A DNA stretch of 64,000 bases from positions 67,350,126 to 67,414,125 of the forward strand of contig NC_134400.1 of NCBI RefSeq assembly GCF_050003625.1, written 5' to 3'. Made by a program: the position numbers and the translations under genes. Origin of the DNA: Haematobia irritans. Lineage: Eukaryota; Arthropoda; Insecta; Diptera; Muscidae. Positions 50,122 to 60,745 of this stretch are shown here, piece by piece (the stretch's first letter is position 1; each line of letters opens with the position of its first letter). Under the pieces are notes generated by a model. It saw only the letters and a program-made list of their open reading frames with translations. It did not search any database and had not been told where the DNA came from.

Positions 50122-53100
50122 TTGAGTACATACTCTGATGAAAGAAGCAAAATTTTTCCAGCTAATTATAAACCCATCTAGTATTGATATAAGTTCATGC
50201 TCTTCAAGGAATATCCTTTGGAAGTACATTTTTCTGAATTCCTTTAGGGCTGGACATCGGCCTAGAAAATGTAGTATGGTTTCTGTCTCATTTAAATTAC
50301 ACATAGAGCAATTCGTATTACCACCCATGCGAAATGTTCTGCCATTTAATTCTATCATATCGGCCCTTGCCTTAAGGATCCATCTTATTTCATGTTGAGC
50401 TAAGTTTTCATTAAAATATGTATGCCCAGGGTCCAGTTTTGAATAAATTCGATTTGTTTGATTTGTTTTAATGTTTGCGCTAGAAATGTATTTTGACGTG
50501 AGAGAATGTAGAAGTATTTCCATGTTGCTGATCCATTCTTCTTTCGAAGACCATAGATTTACACGAGCCATGTTGTGTTCATCTAACAATGCGTTTAATT
50601 CTTTTGTCCAAAATATCTGGGCTTCCAACGTCTTGTTTGCTAATTCCTGTGGCAGTCTGCCATTGTTGTAATCAAATATTATCCGAAGTAGATATTTTAA
50701 GTGTTAGGAGAGAGTGTAAATGTGGCTTTTTTGACTCCTCTTTCTAAAAAAAATATGTATGTTGGTGTAAAAGTGGGCATTCTTAGAATTTTCTTAAGAA
50801 AGAATAAAGTAGTTTATCCACTTCATCGAAATTTGAGAAACCCCATACTTGCGATCCATAACTTTATATTGCTCTACATACTGCTAAAAATAACTTCCAT
50901 TTTGCGTTCAGAGATATGTTAGATTTGCTGAGAAAATTTCTCCATGTTGTATTTATACTTGTTTTAGCTGCATTATTGCGGGTTTCAATGTGTTTTTTAA
51001 AAGAAAGTTTTGGCGTTAAAATCATACCTAGGTAACAATATTCTGATGTAACACAAATTTCGTTTCCATGGTAATACCATTTTTCACTCGCCGATAGTTT
51101 CCCTCCTTTTCTAAATACCATAATTTTGGATTTGTCTAAGTTTACCTCCATGTTCCACAACTTGCAGTAGTTTTCCAACGTATGTATCATACATTGCATC
51201 ATATATGTGTCATTTGCCAAAATTACAATGTCGTCCGCATAAAGCAATATTTACACCACCGCCGATATATTCATGTAGATCATCTAAGTAAAGCGCAAAG
51301 AGTAGGGGTGATAACAAGCATCCCTGCTTAACTCCCGCGGATGTACTAAATTGGCTAGTTAACTCTTTTTCCCGTCCATATAGCAAAATCTGTATGTTGA
51401 TAAACATTTTCGATAAACCGAACAACTTTTGTAGATACACCAATAAGATGAAGTTTGTATATTAGTGCTTTCCGAGACACATTATCGAATGCTGCTTTAA
51501 AATCAACGAAAAAAGCATGTTTTCTTGTTCTGGTGCCAATTTAGATGAATAATGGAAGCAAGATTGAAAATATTGTCTGCTGTGGAATATCCTTTTCTGA
51601 ATCCTGCCTGATATTCGTTAAGTTTATTATGGTTTTCGACCCAATTAGCTAGCCGCTCTGTTAGGATACCCATCATTATTTTAGGTAAACTGTTCATAAA
51701 TGATATGCCACGGTAGTTTTGCGCCAATGTTTTATCTCCTTTTTTAAAAATTGGGTATATTATACTTTTAACAAATGAAGGGTCAGCTCTACCAGTTTCA
51801 AAGATATTGTTAAACATTTTGGTTATTTCTTGAAGGAATTCGTCCGGTGCTAACTTATAAAACTCGTAAGGTATACCATCTTCGCCAGGAGCTTTATTTC
51901 ACGTAGTCTTACTTAAGTTTTGTTTTAATTCTGCTAAGGTAATTTCCTTATCCAAATCGTAGTCCGCATAGTACATATGTGCATATTGAAAATTATTGCT
52001 TATTTGAGGGCGGTTTAGTAAATTTTCAAAGTAAGATCTTAGTTCATATGCCAGCACTACAACGCCAGTTGTTTCTTCGTTTTGAATTTCTCGTGCTATC
52101 TTCCATTCCACCATTCTTTTGAATCTTTCACTTGATCTATTTTTCTTTCAAGTCTATAATAATACTCGTATTTAGCATTGTGACATATTTGTTTATATTT
52201 TTTGTTACAATTTAAATATTTATTTTTGTTTTCTATGCTAGATTCCTTTCTGTATTTTCTCAACCATTTAAAGGATTCTTTTCTTGCATTATGACACCGT
52301 ATGTCAAACCATCTTTCTGATTTCGTTATTATAATTCTGTTTTCCCGTGTTGATTTATATGCTTCTTCTACAAGACTTGTTAGACGTGTGAAATCGCTTA
52401 AAGAATCTTGATAACCAGTTTCAATTAATTCTCGCAATTTACTTTGGTATTCTGCTAATTTTCTATGGTTCCATTGGAGCTTTGGTAAGATGGTATTTGT
52501 GTCATTTCGATATGGCGTAGATTTGACAACAACTGATATAGAGTTATTGGCACGTGGTCTGACCAGATTTGATTATCGACTTTAAAAGAAGTAATGTGGG
52601 CCAGGAAATCTAGTGAGATTGCGCAGATATTGTTTACTGAAGTCCCAACCGTGTTTATAAAAGTAAATTCTCCACACTCATCGCCCTGTACCATACCGTT
52701 GGCTATCATCATCCCATAGTCGTAACAAAATTGAATAAAATCTCTTCCTCCGGCGTTTACTACTTTATCTCTCGACTTCCTCTCCAATAAAATAGTACGC
52801 GAGTCTATGGGTAAATCATCAACATTTATCTGCATTTTACCAATACGTATATTTAGATCGCCAATTACTATTGGGTTTACTATATCGTTTTCCGAAAAAA
52901 ACGTATTTAATTTTTTTAAGTCTTCATACCAAGTTGCCCCTCTCATATATAAAGGTATTATATTAAATAAAGTTTCTTGTAGAGATACTTCAATAAATGT
53001 TATATTTGATTTTGTCTGTAGTGAATATTTTATGCCTTCTGTCCTCAGATATTTTTTTACTCCGATTATACATCCTCCCATGGCTCTTCCAAATCTCTTT

Positions 53101-53340
53101 TTTTCGCTGGTTCAAAGTGTAATATAAAATCCCCAAAATATTTTTCAAAATTTCCTGCTTTATCGGAGGTTATATGGGTTTCTAGTAGAGCAAAAATATC
53201 GTATCTTCGTATATATTGAAAAAAATCTGCATATAAAACTTTATTTTCTAGGCCAGGTATATTGTAGGATAGAATTGTTAAATTGAAATCTTTTACTAGT
53301 TGAGTCTTACATATATTGCTTAAATTCAGTTTTTTTGGTT
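50122..53340 (-). pseudogene. L2/CR1-like LINE ORF2: endonuclease and reverse transcriptase, broken
   Basis: Minus strand, in order. The endonuclease has FNLTILSYNIPGLENKV with the conserved N, LLETHITSDK with E, VIGDLNIRIG, and NQIWSDHVPI. A long linker follows. The reverse transcriptase has YPIFKKGDKTLAQNYRGISF, EYQAGFRKGYSTADNIF, GVKQGCLLSPLLFALYLDDL and MLYADDIVILAND. A C-terminal region has CSMCNLNETETILHFLGRC, a zinc-knuckle-like motif. Frame breaks lie near 53090, 52450, 52110, 51820, 51440, 51230 and 50700. The YADD box and WSDH motif are intact, so decay is moderate. Confidence 0.88.
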
Positions 53341-53551
53341 ATTTGTATCTAACAATAATTTATAATTGAGCTTTAGATTCTTTAGTTTATCACCATACAA
53401 TTCGCTCAATATGTCTTCGGCCTTTTCTTTTCCTTAGTTCGCTGTTTTTGGACCAAGACATCCATTTTGAGCCAATTTTAATAGAGTCATTTCGAACAAA
53501 TACTTTATGAGTTTTGTCGATACGCAATATTTCTTCTTTAAGCTGCATCAA

Positions 53552-54187
53552 TTATTTTCGTTTTTCTTGTTGCATATCAGATAAGTCTTTTTCTATCCGT
53601 ATGCTTGTGCCAGCCAAATTCCTAGTATTTTGGAAAACCTTATCGGCCATTCGTTCTGTTTCCATTGTTGCAATCACGGCAATTTTATCATTTGTTCTGA
53701 AAAGTATTCTTGCTGATTCTACGTTGACATTTGTAAGTTTCAATAGATTGTTGCATACACTCTGAATTGATTGTTTCAGGTTTCCCCGTTTCTCTATTCC
53801 TTTGAATATTACGTTTTTTCTTTTAGTTTGATCCACAATTCTCCTAACCAGTTGATGATCTTTTGCCCGTTCTGTTTTTAAAGCCTCAATTTCAGCTCTC
53901 ATGGCTTCATTTTCAGCTTTGAGTTCTTCAAACTTGTTGTCGATATGAGAAACCCGGTTTTTAATATCTTCTATATCGTCCTTGGTACACAGATTTTTCA
54001 GTTTTTGTTCCATTATTTCATCCATTGTTCTTTGCATCACTATCATCAGTTCTGATACTTGCACATTTCCCACCAGCTTTTGAGATGCTGAGGAAGTTGC
54101 ATTATCAGGTGAAGTATCTATAAGCATTCTTTTTGCTGATTGTGATATTTGAACGGACGGGGTTGTAACCGGCGTATTATTATTCAT
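53552..54187 (-). CDS. L2/CR1-like LINE ORF1, coiled-coil RNA-binding type
   Basis: An ATG at 54187 opens a 211-codon frame. The first 45 residues are Ser/Thr-rich. Residues about 45-125 are highly charged with heptad-like spacing (MQRTMDEIMEQKLKNL, IDNKFEELKAENEAMRAEIEALKTE), a predicted coiled coil. Residues about 125-205 (NVIFKGIEKRGN, LLKLTNVNVESARILFRTND, MADKVFQNTRNLAGTSIRIEKDLS) resemble the RRM-like central domain of L1-type ORF1 proteins. It probably trimerises and binds the LINE RNA. The frame may continue past 53552, where it is closed by a stop. Confidence 0.75.
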   Translation of the reverse strand: MNNNTPVTTPSVQISQSAKRMLIDTSPDNATSSASQKLVGNVQVSELMIVMQRTMDEIMEQKLKNLCTKDDIEDIKNRVSHIDNKFEELKAENEAMRAEIEALKTERAKDHQLVRRIVDQTKRKNVIFKGIEKRGNLKQSIQSVCNNLLKLTNVNVESARILFRTNDKIAVIATMETERMADKVFQNTRNLAGTSIRIEKDLSDMQQEKRK

Positions 54188-54598
54188 TGTGAATGGATAT
54201 AGAGTGGCTAATCTACTCTTGCAATCTGGGAATGATACTCAGTTGTCAAGTATTTTTTACTAGCAATCTGGCTACACTGTCACCTCCCAACCAGTATTAT
54301 GCCAGAAAGAGATCAGCTGGCTTTGTTTTTGTTCAAACAATTGAGAAGTATACGGCGTGTTTAAGCTTTCCCGTGAAATTTTTGATAATTCACTGAAAAA
54401 ATCTTAATATTTATTAATATTCACCCAGAAAAATCGTAATGCCAACACCAACACTAGTTCCCAGTTCAATGTTCCATCAACTAATCAGCCTCCAGAACAA
54501 ATTCAACGAATCCAAATGTATTTATTTGCAAAATGTTGTGGAGCCAAAAAAGTATGTATATCTCCCGGTAACGTAACTTGATCTCAAAATTGTAATTA

Positions 54599-54834
54599 AT
54601 GTAAAGTAATTGATTTGGACGAAAAACCAGTCTGCGTTGATACCAGGCTAACATAAAACGAAGTACAATACATACTTATATGAAATATATTTTATTAATA
54701 TGTGGATAACATGTACTATTGCAGCTTCTATATGTGGTCAATAGCTTCATATAACCACTACTGCTCGACAATCATCACAATCTAATCCTTGCACAATATC
54801 ATATGGCGGACAGTCGTTTTTGTAAAATATTCAT
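54599..54834. other. Repeat flank, no gene
   Basis: The first 60 bp repeat 48386-48445 (gatttggacgaaaaaccag). The rest shows no recognised feature. Confidence 0.5.
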
Positions 54835-55248
54835 TAGAGCTCGACCGATGTGGGTTTTTGGCCGAAGCCGAAGACGATTATTTTCCTCAAATTTGTAATT
54901 AAAGAGATACGGTGTGTTTTAGTTCAATATTAGCATATTTTTTCTACAAAGGCATAAAAACAACAATAAAAAGTAATTCAGTCCATGTTTTATAATATTT
55001 TTTGGAACTAAAAGACTTTATAGTATTCAAAATTTAATAGTTTGATATTATAATGACAAAAAAGGATTTTTTTATATTTTTTAGGTTTTATTTGTTCTGG
55101 GTGTTTTGACTGGGAAAAATTCAACATCAATACGAAATAAATTATTCCAAAAGCTTCGGCTAATCGGCCTCTTGACGCCGAAGGCCCATTCGTGGCCGAT
55201 TATCGATTTTTGGCCAAATGCCGAAGCCGATGCTTCGGTAGAGCTCTA
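54835..55248. mobile_element. hAT-type MITE, 414 bp
   Basis: The terminus tagagctcgaccga is matched on the right by inverted tagagctctaccga. The flanks atattcat (54827-54834) and atatacat (55249-55256) form an 8-bp target duplication with one mismatch. Subterminal ggccgaagccgaag repeats occur at both ends. No transposase is seen. It is unrelated in sequence to the hAT MITE at 9469. Confidence 0.85.
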
Positions 55249-55353
55249 ATATACATATGTTCGCTTCAGTTTTGTGGTGCCAATTGACCCCTATTTCCAA
55301 GCAGTTCGAATTTTATACTGGTCATGGGACTGGTTGTATGTAGCCGGTTGGTA

Positions 55354-55593
55354 CACACAAAAAAATGATTCAATCACGAAATTAATTGATCCAATTATTT
55401 TTTTAATTGAAATGTTTTCAATGACAGAAATGATAGTATCAATTAAAAAAATAATTGAAAGTTAATTAACAAATTAATTGATACAATTAATTTTTGTTTC
55501 AATTAAAAAATTGTTGAATCAATTAAATGTTTAATTGAATATTTGTTAAAAATCAATTAAGACTTTAATTGGAAAAATTTTAGTAATTTTTTG
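55354..55593 (+). repeat. Repeat D copy
   Basis: It starts cacacaaaaaaatgattcaa and ends ttttttg next to TA on both sides. The interior is made of aattaattgat and caattaaaaaattg. It matches the minus-strand stretch at 1-441. It is probably a TA-target MITE. Confidence 0.65.
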
Positions 55594-56207
55594 TATGTCT
55601 AGCCACATTATGCACTTGTCTTTAGAACTTTAGAGTGTGTTAAAGCGTTCTGTTTTGGTGCCAGTAAGTAAACGCAGGTTGAACCCCTGTCGGAGCGAAA
55701 AAGTTTTTCAAATTGTAAAAATTAGATAATAAGAAAATAAAAGTAAAAAATCATTGATAAAAATAAAAAGTAAAATTGGTGGAATTTTTTTTTTAGATTT
55801 CTTCATTCAGAAGCAGAACTGTCTCTCTAACATATTTATTTGAACTGGTTAATTGATGGATTGAAAACAACCGGTCAAAGGATTGGTTTGTTATTGGTAT
55901 CTATGTGGGGGTCAATTGACCCTTCCTATGATAACTCCAGGTTAATTTCACCGGTCACTTAACCGATTAAAAAACCTGTACCTGTAAAGTACAAGTGAAA
56001 CAACCGGTTTTGGACCAGTCCAACGAACGGAAGGGTTGTGTAATGCACACCATACAATCACAATTTGTGTAATTTTTTGGGAGGTGTAATGCAGCCATCT
56101 AGATCCTAATATGTAGCAGAAACGATTTTTAGCACACCGAAACATCTTTCAATTATATTCCTTATTTGACAATGTTTCTCGTAGATTTTGTACTCCCTGA
56201 AGGGTTT
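55594..56207. other. No gene; decayed tRNA-like module
   Basis: At about 55655-55712 a gccagtaagtaaacgcagg, then gttgaacccctg, then gagcgaaaaag stretch resembles a decayed SINE head with a mutated B-box. At 55909-55922 there is a perfect 14-bp palindrome, gggtcaattgaccc. Nothing else is recognised. Confidence 0.4.
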
Positions 56208-56715
56208 CTACACCCTCAAAAAATCGTTTCGGTAACATATACTCCAAACACATTCTGCTTCAAGCATATAAATTTCCGGATTGGTCCAAACAAAATAATT
56301 AACTAACACATTTTGCTTCAAGCATATATAGTCAGAATTGCTCCAAACAAAATATTGTTTGTATGTTCAAACATATTATGTTTCTCCTTAGGCATACACA
56401 GGTAGAAAAAACTTTTTAAGACGCCAATTGGTTACTTCCATTCTTTTCTTGCAGTATACTCTCTAGGTCTCTTAGAAATGTTTATAGGCTATTTCTACAT
56501 TAATATATGATTGCATCCAAGCATATTATATTTATACAAATTTTATATTGAATACATAATATGTTCTAACATATTAACATATATGTCCCAAACATGTTAT
56601 GGTAGACTATGAACATTATATGCTTGCACTTAAAAACATTGTGTTAAAAAATTTGAGATCGAAACATATAATTTTTACTCCCAAACATATGAAAAACAGT
56701 TTTTTCGTCCGTGTA
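56208..56715. repeat. Repeat B copy
   Basis: It carries aatcgtttcggtaacatata, ttctgcttcaagcatataa, gttacttccattctttt and many caaacatat motifs, in the same order as 40013-40500. Confidence 0.75.
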
Positions 56716-57353
56716 TACGGTGTCATCAAATACGGCTAAAGATTACATTTCGATTCTTAAAAAAGAAAATTAGATTAAGGCGACGGAAATTAACTAGAAG
56801 CCAAGTATTTATGTTTCCTTTATGTTAGGTTAAACACGTGATGTACTTGATCGTCATTCTGCAAGTGCAGTAATGTCATTTTTATTCATTTTACTTCCTA
56901 CTGTTTTGATTATAATTCATTATTATCGATATTACTCGGACATATTTGCCCCCATAATAGCATGTATGTACATGCCCACAAATCAATTACATAATTATTT
57001 TTTTACCAATTCTCAATTCAATTTATTAGCCCAATTCTAAATTCATTATCCCTGGGAATAAAATCCTATTCTAAACAGTAGGGGAAGGGAATAACTAGGG
57101 AGAAATAAGTTCGAGTATTCAAAGTCAGCTGTTTTATATTGGCAAATAAAATATTTACATACAAAATTTTAATTGAAATTGTATGAATTGACGTAAGAGT
57201 TGATTTGAAGGAGAAAAAATATGAAAAAATTGTTAAGAGCAGTGTTTTTGATAGTAGCTGAGGAAGAGACGCATCTACGTAACAATGTCCAACGGATAGA
57301 AAGCTAAGCGGCGCTATTAACCCACCTGAGTTGCCTGAAGCTTTATAATTACA
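56716..57353. other. No gene recognised
   Basis: AT-rich DNA without coding motifs. The longest minus-strand frame (57066-57368, 100 codons) has no recognisable pattern. Confidence 0.5.
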
Positions 57354-57579
57354 TACAGTTGCGCTCAAAATAATAGTAGTGATCTGCTGACATTTTGCTG
57401 CTTCTTCTATCCTTCCACTAACGGTTTATTTCGTCTTCGTTAACCCTTTCGTTAACCTTTTCGAATTTTTATAGATATCGCTAAAAAAATTTTATACTCT
57501 TAATCATATTTAAGTCATTTAAGAAGAGTCGAGCCAAAATTTCGGGTCGCCACGCCCATTCATTTGGGCGGTAGAGAAT

Positions 57580-58658
57580 GTTGCCTGTGGGCAACTTTGG
57601 GCAATTGTGGCAATAAAATGGTTTGTTTTGTAATTATAGACGTATTACGTTTTATTGGATTTCTTACATTTTTGTTATTATTACAGTAAATGTATACTTA
57701 GATGTGCGCGTGAGTGAAATTTCACGCACGACATGTGGGTAGGAATTCACGTTCACGCAAATTCACGAAACGAAAAGTTATACTTGCGCTCACTCACGAA
57801 CAGAGTTTATGCCTCACGTTCCTGCATCATTCACCACAATTTTCGTAATTCACAACAAATCTCGTGACTCTGGAAATTTTTCGGAACACGGCAATTGGCG
57901 TGATTCACGACAAATCTCATGACTAGCTGCAGTTACTGATCAGTAAGTTATATTCATATCTCACGACGCAACCATTAGCAAAATTTAAATATGTTTCACA
58001 ATCAAGCAACGGACGCTATTGAAATCTGAAGCGTGATAAAATCCGTGAAGGTGATTAAATTCGGTGAGCTTGAATCGTGGATGGGAATTTGTTCGTGAGT
58101 GTGATTTTTTTCTGTCTCTGTCTTAACGTGAATGTGAATTTTATCGTGAACGTCAATTTTATCGTGAGCGTGAATTGGATCGTGAACGTGAATTTTAATC
58201 GTGAGCGTGATTTCGGAGAAATTTTACTCACGCAAATCACGAATACAATTTGATTTTTGCTCATGTATGACACATTTTTGTTTACTCCCGTTCGCGCACA
58301 TTCGCGTGAATGTTTTGTTTTCTTTGTTTTCTTTTTGTTCTGAAACCATGCCAGTTTAACAGTCTAAAAAACCAAAGTATACTAAATAAAGCGACAATAT
58401 TCGTGCTAATACACCAGTATGTTGCCAAGAAGGCAGATATCTATGGCTTCTTCCCTTTTTACGATTCTTTTCAAATTCCTCCTCAGCACTGCAGATATGT
58501 CTTCCACATCATTGCCACATTCCTCGTCACTGTGACATCCCAATTGAAGTTCATAATTTGTTTAATATCATTGTTTTTCAAACCTTTTTCCTCTAGGTCC
58601 CATGTCCAAAAATATGTAATTTTACTACCACAATTGCCCAAAGTTGCCTGTGGGCAAC
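57580..58658. mobile_element. Element with 39-bp inverted ends that contain a small hairpin
   Basis: The left end at 57580-57618 begins gttgcctgtgggcaac, continues tttgggcaattgtgg and ends caataaaa. Its inverted partner is at 58620-58658. Within each end gttgcc/ggcaac forms a 6-bp stem with a 4-nt loop. A third copy of the hairpin (agttgcccacaggcaact) is at about 58995-59013. The interior includes dense gtgaattcacg/cgtgaacgtgaat repeats (57700-58270). A minus-strand stretch near 58440-58560 is acidic (SDEECGNDVEDIS) but not clearly a known protein. No target duplication was resolved. Confidence 0.6.
58080..58240. repeat. Imperfect tandem repeat of cgtgarcgtgaatt-type units
   Basis: About eight units of atcgtgaacgtgaattt with variation, partly complementary to tcacgttcacgcaaattcac-type units at 57740-57800. 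The two blocks can pair with each other. Confidence 0.7.
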
Positions 58659-59027
58659 TTTTCAATATTAAAAATTTCTCACTTGTTGTTTTTTTGGAAT
58701 TCTATGATTTGACTTCCACAAATATTTTATTCGATATGTATTACAACAGATTTAATAAAAACTTTCAATACTTTTGTTGTAATTTTTGAAAAAAGTGTAA
58801 TTTATAAAAAACGTTTTCCAAATTCGCAAATATTATTTTCTTGAGGCTCGTGTGTATTAATGAAAAAATTCTTGCTAATAGACAACCAAATTAATTGATT
58901 TTTCATTCAACTTGAAGAAAACACTTGTAGCTTTCGACACCGTTACAGTTTTATGAACAAAAACAACACTGACAGTGAGTCTCAAAACACAAAAAGTTGC
59001 CCACAGGCAACTTTAGGGTCGAAAGGT

Positions 59028-59065
59028 CAGAAGTAAAACCAATGGTATTTGGTTTTACTTCTGAT
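59028..59065. repeat. Perfect 16-bp hairpin
   Basis: The arms tcagaagtaaaaccaa (59028-59043) and ttggttttacttctga (59050-59065) are exact inverted copies with loop tggtat. It lies between the third gttgcc hairpin and the internal Tc1-type motif. Its function is unknown. Confidence 0.9.
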
Positions 59066-59192
59066 TCTATTGTTGTTGTAAAAATTCGATGTTCTGAAAA
59101 AGTGTCAGTTCTCGTATGACCAAAATAATAGTAGTGCTCGCTAAGCAATGATTAAACATACAGAACAAGAACGGAAGAAATTGTTTTAAGGA

Positions 59193-59531
59193 GCCACCGT
59201 GGTGCAATGATTAGCATGCCCGCCTTGCATACACAGGGTCGTGGGTTCTATTCCTGCTTCGACCGAACACAAAAAAGTTTTTCAGCGGTGGATTATCCCA
59301 CCTTAGTAATGCTGGTGACATTTCTGAGGGTTTCAAAGCTTCTTTAAGTGGTTTATCTGCAATGTGGAACGCTGTTCGGACTCGGCTATAAAAAAGGAGG
59401 ACCCTTGTCATTGAGCTTAACATGGAATCGGGCAGCACTCAGTGATAAGAGAGAAGTTTACCAATGTGGTATCACAATGGACTGAATAGTCTAAGTGAGC
59501 CTAATACATCGGGCTGCCACCTAACCTAACC
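59193..59531 (+). mobile_element. SINE-S, full-length copy with LINE-L 3' end
   Basis: A 339-bp element flanked by taagga (59187-59192 and 59532-59537). The head is tRNA-derived, with A-box-like tggtgcaatgattagcatg and B-box-like ggttctattcc, then cttcgacc. The body contains ctgttcggactcggctataa and gaggacccttgtcattgagc. The 3' end (ggtatcacaatggactgaat, then agtctaagtgagcct, then tcgggctgcca, then cctaacctaacc) matches the LINE-L 3' end at about 46331-46416. It is therefore a tRNA-SINE with a LINE-derived tail, presumably mobilised by LINE-L. It interrupts the Tc1 element. Confidence 0.92.
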
Positions 59532-59629
59532 TAAGGAAATATTCCCAAAAGATGTTTTATTATTTTTTTATTATTTTATATTATTTTATATAAAGAACTA
59601 AACATCTTTTTATAGTAATTTTGCTTAGA

Positions 59630-60613
59630 ATGGGTCAAAGCAAGCACTGCACTTCCGAACAGCGTTCTTTGATCAGAAAATTATTTTAACAAGGAAAAAC
59701 GTACAAAGAAATTCAAGATATAATAGAATGATCGCCAACTATGGTACGAAACGCAATAAAATATACCGATAAACCAGAAACCAGCGGGCGTCCAAGCGTT
59801 ATGTTAAAAAACATAACTGCTCATGTAGTAAGATACCGTAAGGAGAATCCCTTGGCATGCTCCAAACAAATAAAAGACGAGTTAAGCGTAAAAGCTAGCT
59901 TACAAACAATTCGAAGACGCTTGTGCGAAAATAATTTAGCTGCCCATAGTCCAAGAAAAGCCACTCTTCTTTCACAAAAGCATGTATCGAAAAGAACAAA
60001 TTTTGCTCAAGAGCATGTACATTGGTCAGTACAGAAATGTAGGAACATGTTATGGGCGGATGAGTCAAAAATAGTGCTTTATTGTGGAAAGGGATCCCGT
60101 CAATATGTTCGGGACCTCCAAACACTGAGTACAATCCCAATTTTACGACGAAAACTGTAAAGCACGGTGGTGCTTCTATAATGATTTGGGCATGATTTTC
60201 GTATTACGGAGTAGGGCCTATATATTGGATCAAAAAGATCATGGGTAGACACCTTTATATCCATATTATGCAGGTAGTAATTCTAACATATGCTAGCGAT
60301 AACATGCCATTGATTTGGGTCTTCCAGAATGACAACGACCCATAACATTCTAACAAAGTGGCGAAAGAGTGGTTTCAGGAAAACAAAATAAATAAATAGT
60401 CTTGAGTAGCCAGCACAGTCGCCAGACCTCAATCCAATGGAGAATTTATGGTGCGATGTGAAAAAGTCGGTTGGCCAGTATCAGCCAATAAGCACATCTC
60501 AACTCTGGGAAGTAGTCAGAGATGCATGGAGGTCAATTCTTGAACAAAGATGCCAACACTTTGTTGACTCAATGCCGAGGCGCTGTGCAGCCGTAATTGC
60601 AAACAAATGTTAA
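59630..60613 (+). pseudogene. Tc1-like transposase, heavily mutated
   Basis: From MGQSKHCTSEQRSLIRKL an early stop (near 59686) and another near 59728 interrupt the first HTH. The frame continues KPETSGRPSVM, KENPLACSKQIKDEL and TIRRRLCENNLAAHSPRK. The catalytic part reads NMLWADESKIVLYCG (first D), a frame break near 60125, FQNDNDP (second D), and SPDLNPMEN with the position of the third catalytic residue recognisable. The C-terminus ends with DSMPRRCAAVIANKC and a stop at 60611. It is a DD34E-type Tc1 relic. Confidence 0.85.
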
Positions 60614-60745
60614 GCAACAAATGTCACGCAATAGAGTAATTTAGAATCCTATTGATAATTGCAGAGTGTGAAAAAAGTAACATATATAGGTGTTTATTAA
60701 GTTTTATTATAAATACTGTAAATACTACTATTATTTTGAGCTATT

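Larger units (their letters stand above)
48985..54585 (-). mobile_element. L2/CR1-like LINE with trinucleotide tail, interrupted
   Basis: A perfect 13-bp target duplication, aaaattgtaatta, flanks it (48972-48984 and 54586-54598). On the minus strand the element starts gagatcaagttacg and ends aataaagaatactactactac, a short (TAC)n tail and not poly(A). ORF1 is a coiled-coil protein. ORF2 has endonuclease and reverse transcriptase, with several frame breaks. A foreign element occupies 49206-50119 right at the ORF2 end. Assignment to the L2/CR1-related group is by motif impression. Confidence 0.88.
57356..60745 (+). mobile_element. Tc1-like element, decayed and invaded
   Basis: The left end, cagttgcgctcaaaataata, next to TA (57354-57355) is matched near 60726-60741 by inverted ctcaaaataatagtagt, where the outermost bases are lost. 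The motif caaaataatagtagtg also occurs internally at 59122. Between 57397 and 59110 lies unrelated sequence, including a hairpin-ended element (57580-58658). SINE-S lies at 59193-59531. The transposase is at 59630-60613. The left TIR and the transposase part might derive from two overlapping Tc1 copies and not one. Confidence 0.65.

Noticed and set aside
58310..58789. A 159-codon plus-strand frame as a membrane protein gene
   Set aside because: It is hydrophobic because the DNA is T-rich. It crosses the inverted end of the hairpin-ended element, and no family resemblance is seen.
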